This document shows positions 58,601-64,000 of a stretch of 64,000 nucleotides of DNA, piece by piece. Source of the DNA: Candidatus Goldiibacteriota bacterium HGW-Goldbacteria-1 (GTDB lineage Bacteria; Oederibacteriota; PGYV01). The notes beneath the pieces are model-generated. The model was given only the letters and a program-made list of their open reading frames with translations. It did no database searches and was not told the origin of the DNA. The stretch is from positions 137,975 to 201,974 of the forward strand of contig PGYV01000008.1 of the NCBI GenBank assembly GCA_002839855.1, in the 5' to 3' direction. The first letter of the stretch is position 1; the number at the start of each line of letters is the position of its first letter. A program made the position numbers and the translations under genes.

Positions 58601-60934
58601 ACAAATACAAACACGCCTACAGAAACAAATACGCCTATAGCCGGCGGGTCGGACCTTGTAATATTATCCGCTTCAATCACAAGCGAGACCGTACCGGTCT
58701 GTATTGTAGGAACGGGAATTTATCCTCTGGGCGTCAGAATTAACTACGCCAATCAGGGAGATCAGGATGCCGCCGCCTTTACAATTGATATAGACGGAAA
58801 TGAAATACCTGTTGCCGGAATTACGGCAAGCACAAGCGGTTCCGTCTGGATACAGTATGTTCCGTCTGCATCTGTCTTGGTTACAATAGATTCTAATGCT
58901 GTTATAACGGAACTTGATGAAACAAACAATACGTTCACCGGCGTTCTGCCGATGGCAACTGAAGTTCCGCAGTGTACAAGCACATCCACGGATACATTTA
59001 CAAATACTCCGACAGAAACAGAAACAGAAACAGATACGGCAACACAAACAGAAACGGCAACTGATACAGAAACGGCAACTGATACCCCCACAGCGACATT
59101 TACGGATACGCAAACACAGGAAAACACGCCTACAGAGACTGATACCGTTGAAGAAACATATACATATACCGCAACAAATACGAATACACATACATACACC
59201 CATACAGCCACAAATACGGATACAGCCGAAAATACGCCGACTCATACGGCAACAGTTGACGGCGGCGGCTGTTTAATGGAAGACGGCGAAGACGGGGATA
59301 ACGCAAACCTGTTCGGCGGATACTGGTACACATACCAGGACGGCACAGGAGCGGCAATAGTCCCGATACCTGCAACGGCAGGCGGCACAGACTTTACAAT
59401 GACAGCGGGCGGATATAACGGCTCACTTATGGCGGCAAGTTTTAACGGGACAGTAGGACCGGTTGACGCGGGTAATAACGATTATCCTTCAATAGGAATG
59501 GGTTCGCAGTTAAATCCGATGGCGGGAGCGCCGCCTGAAGGTTCGGGTGAAGTAACAGATATTTCCGGATGCACAGGTATTAAGTTTTACGCTAAAGGAA
59601 ATGGTAAACAGTACCATATAAAGATACCTTATTCAAATGTTGACGGAACAAGCAAAACAGGATTTGATGATTACAGACATGATTTCACTGCAACAGCTTC
59701 CTGGACCCTTGTGGATGTTCCGTTTACATTGTTATTACAGGCAGGATGGGGAACAGCTTATCCTATAGCTGAAGTGCTTGCAAACGCGAAAGAAATACAG
59801 TTCCAGACAAGCTTTAACGCCACAGTGCTGGAAGGCACAACAACCGCGGAACTGTGGATAGATGATTTAATTGTCTATGGCTGCACAACATGCCCGACAC
59901 CGCCGGTTATAAATACGCCGACATACACAAGTACTCCCACAGAGACACACACTAATACCAACACATACACTCAGACACATACATTTACAGAGACAGAGAC
60001 AACAATACCGGGTTCCACTGACACCAATACACATACAATTACAAATACGCCCACGCAGACTTTTACAAATACATATACAAACACCTTTACAAACACTTCA
60101 ACAAATACTGCTACAAACACATACACGCAGACACAGACTCCTACACCCACGCTTGGCGTAAGTATGGTTACTTTAATGCCTACAACGGGTACTATTGTAA
60201 TGCCTGCCGTTGCCACGATAGCGGTAAGCTTTAATTTAACCGGGCAGAATGCGACTTCAACAAGGATAGAACTTATTGACGCTTCGTCCCTTTCTGTTTA
60301 CACCTTTTTAACAGATAATACTTTAAGGACACCCGGAAGCCAAACAATTAACGTTCCAACTTCCGGTTTAACGGGTATGCCGGACGGCAATTACACAATA
60401 AGGGTAACCGTTATGAATACGATACTTGGGCAGATGAAAGAAGCTTCCAGCGCTGTAAGGGCGTTTGATATGGCGTCAGCCGCGACTTTCACGGCAACCA
60501 ATACAAACACTTATACGGCAACCAACACGCACACATACACAAATACACCGACGCATACATCAACATTCACATATACCCCGACACCCACTGCAACAAGCAA
60601 AGTGCTTGATGTAACAGAATTGCTTCCTTATCCTAACCCTTTTGACCCGACTGTACAGCCGTTATTAAGAATAAGGGTAAAAGTAACCCAGAAGGATGTT
60701 GAAAGCTTAAGTGTAAGGATATACTCATCAGCGCAGAGATTGATTGATGAAAAAGTTTTTGAAGGGCAGGCTCTTACCCAGATATTAAGCGGAGACTGTG
60801 TGTATTACCAGTCAGAAACCTTAAAAAACCTGTCCAATGGCACGTATTATTATGTGATAATGGTAACCAGGGATGGCAAGGAAGTAAGGTCAAAAATTGA
60901 TAAGATAATAATACTTAAGTCCAAATCAAAGTAA
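55652..60934 (+). CDS. Secreted GH8 glycoside hydrolase with carbohydrate-binding-like modules, CARDB and FlgD/T9SS-like C-terminus
   Basis: The 1760-residue protein has a signal peptide (residues 1-25) and a GH8 domain (~26-395), with the conserved glutamate in TVSEGIAYGM (E90) and the family signature ATDADIDIAFAFLMADKQW (D148, D150). Then come two ~200-residue modules of carbohydrate-binding type (~407-625, ~645-830; DDCEDADGVNNWGGDWFTYD), a threonine/asparagine linker (~834-997), a CARDB domain (~998-1107) and a second linker. A third module (EDGEDGDNANLFGGYWYTY, ~1207-1413), a further beta domain, linkers and a C-terminal PNPFDP...GTYYYVI domain resembling FlgD/type IX sorting tails follow. 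GH8 enzymes cut beta-1,4 glucans, xylan or chitosan. Start ATG 55652 rather than an earlier GTG. Confidence 0.85.
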   Translation: MIKNGKTIYLSIFLFFVFSVCSFAGNYTFPQEANYPYGIRATNSSSSTILSKYNTWKASYVQNSSVCTGCLKVVSPEPVPGYGGGYTVSEGIAYGMLASVYMDDQATFDGIAKFKINRGEAATGKPGSLLPWIINSSGTIIDQGSATDADIDIAFAFLMADKQWGGSGSIGRTYISQAQTEIANIKSYDVALDNHLKPGDQWDDHTFPSYFITAFLREFQTVDGDARWATIANKCFTMINSSANATTGLVGEIITTGGAAINYDKNGVDGRKYDYNSCRVPWRTAMDYAWYGTAAADTYTTKLATFFAGKGPSGVVDGYYYQNGTSYGGNNNAAFVGPAGCAFMVTTDQTNLNNFYTRTSSFSATESYYNGALQVLTLLFMSGNMPNYRIMSPEPPKTPTPVPDGQVIDYFDDYLPDYNTANDWGGYWYTWADAKTLGATVLPAEGEHLTMTAGGADAESDFYLRITGSKAAAVAPNYPSVGIGTELKPEIKTLPAGQDIVDLSDFWITNTLQGDGGGIRFWCKGDGVTPWKIMLGPKGSGSTVYIDWASHEFEFIPPTTWTQVSIPFGQFTQPAWTANLYDLQTEILPVMQEIKWQVGTNNAVAAINFSLDKVELFPYLWAPTPVPTATFTFTPTITATFGASELLDDCEDADGVNNWGGDWFTYDDSPNAGTSVVVPEPGGIWAMDNAGAASTAYSARMTGTVTDVYANGFVGMGTNLMSTGGARNCTPFLGIRFWAKGDGLPYTIKLVPIATINTGSNDWKFNFTPPSDGSWKQYQIAFTEFTQEQYWGTVVPLTTIKTNLMAIHFQTVGQPWSSIDLAVDQLEMFPSQNYTPTRTNTSTSTNTFTATQTYTASNTYTHTNTPIPPTNTHTSTYTNTSTNTNTFTQTYTNTATNTHTNTPLPPTDTNTATVTNTYTNTATNTNTSTHTNTSTHTNTNTPIPPTDTFTNTATWTSSNTSTNTATQTYTNTATNTNTYTNTATNTNTPTETNTPIAGGSDLVILSASITSETVPVCIVGTGIYPLGVRINYANQGDQDAAAFTIDIDGNEIPVAGITASTSGSVWIQYVPSASVLVTIDSNAVITELDETNNTFTGVLPMATEVPQCTSTSTDTFTNTPTETETETDTATQTETATDTETATDTPTATFTDTQTQENTPTETDTVEETYTYTATNTNTHTYTHTATNTDTAENTPTHTATVDGGGCLMEDGEDGDNANLFGGYWYTYQDGTGAAIVPIPATAGGTDFTMTAGGYNGSLMAASFNGTVGPVDAGNNDYPSIGMGSQLNPMAGAPPEGSGEVTDISGCTGIKFYAKGNGKQYHIKIPYSNVDGTSKTGFDDYRHDFTATASWTLVDVPFTLLLQAGWGTAYPIAEVLANAKEIQFQTSFNATVLEGTTTAELWIDDLIVYGCTTCPTPPVINTPTYTSTPTETHTNTNTYTQTHTFTETETTIPGSTDTNTHTITNTPTQTFTNTYTNTFTNTSTNTATNTYTQTQTPTPTLGVSMVTLMPTTGTIVMPAVATIAVSFNLTGQNATSTRIELIDASSLSVYTFLTDNTLRTPGSQTINVPTSGLTGMPDGNYTIRVTVMNTILGQMKEASSAVRAFDMASAATFTATNTNTYTATNTHTYTNTPTHTSTFTYTPTPTATSKVLDVTELLPYPNPFDPTVQPLLRIRVKVTQKDVESLSVRIYSSAQRLIDEKVFEGQALTQILSGDCVYYQSETLKNLSNGTYYYVIMVTRDGKEVRSKIDKIIILKSKSK
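58140..58640 (+). repeat. Low-complexity Thr/Asn linker repeats (acaaatac type), part of four tracts
   Basis: Here, and again at about 58975-59260, 59920-60150 and 60485-60600, the GH8 gene is built of short ACA/AAT/ACN codon repeats encoding TNTNTYTNT-type linkers. They are glycosylation-prone spacers. Shifted frames and the opposite strand also stay open here, giving artefactual valine-rich or glutamine/histidine-rich ORFs. Confidence 0.85.
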
Positions 60935-60950
60935 AACTTTTATAGTTTCA

Positions 60951-60982
60951 AAATGGCCCGGGTAAAACCGGGCCGTTTTTTT
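60951..60982 (+). terminator. Intrinsic terminator after the first GH8 gene
   Basis: GGCCCGG (60955-60961) and CCGGGCC (60968-60974) form the stem around a short A-rich loop, followed by GTTTTTTT. The remaining gap to 61235 holds the promoter of the next gene and an A/T-rich 5' leader with a weak hairpin (CGAAAAAAG/CTTTTTCG, about 61136-61159). Confidence 0.85.
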
Positions 60983-61069
60983 AGCCTGTAAATGCAGGTT
61001 TTTTGGCAGTTTTAAAAAAGCGCACAAAAAAACACTTAATTTTGACATGTTTTTTACCTTAAAAAAACA

Positions 61070-61098
61070 TTGACATAAATGGCTCTTTTGAATAAAAT
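61070..61098 (+). promoter_or_regulatory. Promoter of the second GH8 gene
   Basis: TTGACA (61070-61075), a 17-base spacer (61076-61092) and TAAAAT (61093-61098). A second TTGACA at 61042-61047 lies upstream. The leader to the ATG is about 130 bases and ends with CAGGAGGT. Confidence 0.7.
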
Positions 61099-61235
61099 AG
61101 CAGTTACTTTAATATTGAAGTTATTCTATTTTAACGAAAAAAGAACGGAACTTTTTCGGGTATGTTTTGTCTTAATATTCAAGGTATGATTTTAAATATA
61201 AAAATATAAAATGTAATAATTCAGGAGGTAATAAT

Positions 61236-63341
61236 ATGCACATTAAAAGGTTACTTACGGCTGTAATGACGGTGTTGTTTGTATCAGCGGGTATGGCATA
61301 TGCCGCGCCTGTCTATACAAATTACCCTTACGGCAATCAGCTTACAAACGGCACTGCCTACGCCACAGACCTTAACACAAAGTGGACAAATTTTAAGGGT
61401 AAATTTGTCGTGGCAAACGCGACAAGGGGCGGTTCCAGGGTTATGGCTCCTGAATACCCGCATAACGGCAGAACGGTATCCGAAGGCCAGGCATACGGTA
61501 TGATTTTTGCCGTTTATATGGATGACAAAACAACATTTGATTTGCTTTTAAAATATAAACTTGCAATTTGCGCGCTTGACGGAAACAGCCAGCTTATGCC
61601 ATGGTCAACGTCAACTGACGGAAATTCAATAACTGACGGCGGCTCCGCTACTGATGCTGATACAGATATGGCGTGGGCTCTTATGAAGGCAGCGGAACGA
61701 TGGGGCGGAAGCCCTTCGGGAATCACCGGAGCGCTTACTTATACGCAGTACGCACAGGGTATGCTTAACGCTATTGCAAGCAATTGTATTGCCGGTGATG
61801 GAAGTTTAAAACCCGGCGACAGTTGGGATGATATGGAATATCCTTCATATTATTCAGAAGCTTATTTTAGAGAATATGGTACTGTTTACACAAGCGCCAA
61901 ATGGGCTACGCTTATAACGCAGTGCAACAGCCATATTATTGCAAATCAGGTTGTGTCAACGGGCTTAACATCAGAAACCGCAAATCAGGACGGTACAAGA
62001 AGGGATCAGACATACCTTTATAACGCGTGCCGTACAGGAATGAGATACGCGATAGATTATGCGTGGAACGGCGATTCAACCGCGGGAACGGTTATCAACA
62101 GGCAGGCAGCTGCGTTCCAGGGAATTGCGGCATCATCAATAGGCGACGGTTATAATGTAAGCAGCACCAGTCCCACAAGCAATAACAATAACGCGACATT
62201 CATAGGGCCCATAGGCTGTACCTTTATGTACGGTACTGCATATCAGACCCAGCTTGACGCGTATTACGCAAGGACTTCTTCCCAGGTAGGCAACCATATT
62301 AACGGAAATGAATATTATAATGCGGCTGTAGGTTTTTATTCAATGCTTGTAATGTCAGGGTATTATCCCAAGAACTTTTCTTCGGGTGCCACCGCAACGC
62401 CCAGCAATACAGTTCCGGCGGGTTCAACAGCGACAAATACTCCTATAGTTGTTGGAAACTGTTCATTTGAAGACGGCGAAGATAATGACGCGGAAAACTT
62501 CTTCGGCGGATTCTGGTATACATATGAAGATGGTACAGGCGCGTCGGTTTCACCGACAGCAGGCGGCGATTATTTTATGGGTTCGGGCGGATATGATGGC
62601 TCGCTTTACGCGCCAAGGTTCACAGGAACGGTAGGGCCTATAAATGCGGCAAACAACGACTATCCTTCAATAGGTATGGGTTCGCAGTTTAACGCGAATG
62701 CCGGAGCACCTCCTGACGGCACCGGAGAGGTTACAAATCTTTCAAGCTGCGACGGAATACGTTTTTACGCAAAGGGAGACGGCAAGTCATACCACGTAAA
62801 AATACCTTATACTGCGGCAGACGGCACAAGTATGACGGGTTACAATGATTACCGTTATGACTTCACCGCGGCTGCAACATGGACGCTTGTTGATGTGGCG
62901 TTCTCACTTTTCGCGCAGGCAACAGGGTGGGGAACAGCGTATCCTATAGCGACTGTTCTTACAAATGCCAAAGAAGTTCAGTTTCAGACAAGTTTTAACG
63001 CGACAACAGGCACCACGACAGCAAACCTTTGGGTTGACAATATAGTAATTTACGGGTGTAATTCATGCCCCACACCGGCTGCCACTTCCACTGTAACACC
63101 CGGCGGCCCTACATTCACATTCACAAGCACATATACAAACTCTTATACTGCCACCAATACAAACACAATACCGGCGGGGTCAACCGCAACATTTACACCA
63201 ACGGCAACATCTGACCTTCCTCCGGGCGAATGCCTGATGGAAAACGCTGAAGACGGGGACAACACCAACCTGTTCGGCGGATACTGGTACACATATCAGG
63301 ACGGCACAGGCGCGGCAATAGTTAACAGCGGCAAACAATGA
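61236..63341 (+). CDS. Secreted GH8 glycoside hydrolase, frame broken in its second binding module
   Basis: The 701-residue product has a signal peptide (HIKRLLTAVMTVLFVSAGMAYA), a GH8 domain (~24-385) with TVSEGQAYGM and ATDADTDMAWALM, and a short Thr/Pro linker. One complete binding-like module follows (~408-612, EDGEDNDAENFFGGFWYTY...LWVDNIVIYGC), then a second module that stops early (EDGDNTNLFGGYWYTYQD, then GTGAAIVNSGKQ). Compared with sibling modules, about 93-102 bases are missing there and one extra A at about 63327 shifts the frame into a stop; module sequence resumes in the next frame. Catalysis should be unaffected, but the C-terminal modules and any sorting tail would be lost. 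Start ATG 61236 with CAGGAGGT. Confidence 0.8.
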   Translation: MHIKRLLTAVMTVLFVSAGMAYAAPVYTNYPYGNQLTNGTAYATDLNTKWTNFKGKFVVANATRGGSRVMAPEYPHNGRTVSEGQAYGMIFAVYMDDKTTFDLLLKYKLAICALDGNSQLMPWSTSTDGNSITDGGSATDADTDMAWALMKAAERWGGSPSGITGALTYTQYAQGMLNAIASNCIAGDGSLKPGDSWDDMEYPSYYSEAYFREYGTVYTSAKWATLITQCNSHIIANQVVSTGLTSETANQDGTRRDQTYLYNACRTGMRYAIDYAWNGDSTAGTVINRQAAAFQGIAASSIGDGYNVSSTSPTSNNNNATFIGPIGCTFMYGTAYQTQLDAYYARTSSQVGNHINGNEYYNAAVGFYSMLVMSGYYPKNFSSGATATPSNTVPAGSTATNTPIVVGNCSFEDGEDNDAENFFGGFWYTYEDGTGASVSPTAGGDYFMGSGGYDGSLYAPRFTGTVGPINAANNDYPSIGMGSQFNANAGAPPDGTGEVTNLSSCDGIRFYAKGDGKSYHVKIPYTAADGTSMTGYNDYRYDFTAAATWTLVDVAFSLFAQATGWGTAYPIATVLTNAKEVQFQTSFNATTGTTTANLWVDNIVIYGCNSCPTPAATSTVTPGGPTFTFTSTYTNSYTATNTNTIPAGSTATFTPTATSDLPPGECLMENAEDGDNTNLFGGYWYTYQDGTGAAIVNSGKQ

Positions 63342-64000
63342 CTATCCTTCAATAGGAATGGGTTCACAGTTTAACCCGATGGCAGGTGCGCCGCCTGAAG
63401 GAACAGGCGAAGTAACAGACATTTCAGCCTGCACAGGTGTAAAGTTCTATGCAAAAGGGAACGGCAAAGCGTACCACGTTAAAATACCTTATTCAGCAGC
63501 AGACGGAAGCAGCTTGACGGGATACAACGATTACAAATATGACTTTACTGCGGCTGCATCATGGACGCTTGTGGATATTCCGTTTATTCTTTTTGCACAG
63601 GCAACAGGATGGGGAACAGCGTATCCGATAGCGACAGTACTTGCAAACGCGAAAGAAGTACAGTTCCAGACAAGCTTTAACGCGACAGCGCTTGAAGGCA
63701 CAACAACAGCGGATCTTTGGATAGATGATTTAATCATCTACGGCTGTGCAACATGCCCGGCACCGCCGCCTTCACCCACACCGCTTAACACGGCAACATA
63801 CACAAACACAATACCTGCCGGTTCAACATCAACGTTTACAAACACGGCAACTTATACAAGGACAGCAACAAACACACCGCCTGCGGGATCAACGGCGACA
63901 TTTACGCCTACAACACCGCCCGCGGGAGTATGCGTAATGGAAGACGCTGAAGACGGGGACAACACCAACCTGTTCGGCGGATACTGGTACACATATCAGG
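63328..64000 (+). pseudogene. Out-of-frame continuation of the second GH8 gene (3' partial)
   Basis: From 63328 the +1-shifted frame stays open to the window end. It encodes the rest of a binding-like module (NDYPSIGMGSQFNPMAGAPP; LWIDDLIIYGCATCPAPPP), a Thr-rich linker and the start of another module (EDAEDGDNTNLFGGYWYTYQ). There is no start codon of its own with a ribosome site. It is therefore the severed C-terminal part of the upstream gene, whether by mutation, a switchable site or an assembly error. Bases 63944-64000 repeat 63244-63300 exactly, 700 bases apart. Confidence 0.75.

Noticed and set aside
58673-59245. Long minus-strand ORFs (cysteine/arginine- and valine-rich) over the GH8 gene
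   Set aside because: They are the reverse reading of Thr/Asn codon repeats, which lack stops in several frames; the + strand frame is far longer and has recognisable domains.
63300-63345. Programmed ribosomal frameshift joining the two GH8 frames
   Set aside because: There is no slippery heptamer or downstream stem near 63327; module comparison shows one extra A plus a deletion, which fits mutation or assembly error better.

Overview
The window comes from a Gram-negative bacterium, probably a poorly studied candidate phylum. Three outer-membrane PorV/PorQ-type proteins, FlgD-like or type IX-like C-terminal domains on secreted proteins, and multidomain surface proteins with threonine-rich linkers point to FCB-, Elusimicrobia- or 'Goldbacteria'-like lineages. 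That placement is inference: there is no rRNA gene here and I could not search databases. Gene order is dense and mostly on the + strand. I saw no phage, insertion sequence, CRISPR array or tRNA.

Layout. 1-4650: the end of a PorV-TPR gene, a four-helix-bundle (S23) gene flanked by short repeats, and a minus-strand mrfB-mrfA DNA-repair pair. 4900-20830: phosphoesterase, an AbiEi/AbiEii toxin-antitoxin pair with its own promoter and palindrome, HAD phosphatase, prohibitin-like protein, LysE exporter plus GH3 enzyme, lipoprotein, M20 peptidase, YitT, DUF4375, ankyrin protein, a large protein joining a degenerate KaiC-like domain to a pyruvate-phosphate-dikinase-type ATP-binding domain, and MarC. 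20930-21880: promoter, structured leader RNA with intrinsic terminator, a 21-codon ORF, a PilZ-like gene and a 56-codon gene. 22270-29650: conserved core cluster rpsF-ssb-rpsR-DUF2232-rplI-dnaB-alr-ruvC-ruvA, then ruvB after a repeat-filled gap. 29750-35430: Nudix, STAS, a membrane GAF-GGDEF cyclase, a DUF1016 pseudogene and RecQ. 36127-39214: four-subunit 2-oxoacid:ferredoxin oxidoreductase (delta-alpha-beta-gamma) plus a short acetylglutamate-synthase-like acetyltransferase, which suggests anaerobic ferredoxin-based metabolism. 39211-48840: a 1846-residue HicB/propeller/Ig-repeat protein, zinc-ribbon proteins, an O-antigen-ligase/TPR protein and purN. 48862-55456: purH, PorV-TPR, LacI regulator, PorV, ECF sigma factor and anti-sigma factor. 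55652-64000: two consecutive GH8 glycoside hydrolases with carbohydrate-binding-like modules; the second is frameshifted inside a duplicated module and runs off the window.

How the parts may work together: the last 14 kb looks like a polysaccharide-degradation and secretion neighbourhood, with surface glycosidases carrying FlgD/T9SS-like C-termini, PorV-type outer-membrane proteins, a LacI sugar regulator and an envelope-sensing sigma/anti-sigma pair. Several intergenic gaps carry related short palindromic or repeated elements (14.1, 28.3, 32.6 and 35.5 kb). A second family, built of ACAGGTT-type heptamers, occurs at 0.9, 1.4 and 29.7 kb.

The strongest candidates for something undescribed are the leader RNA at about 20.97-21.09 kb with its peptide and PilZ-like gene, the HicB-headed giant protein, and the intergenic repeat families.
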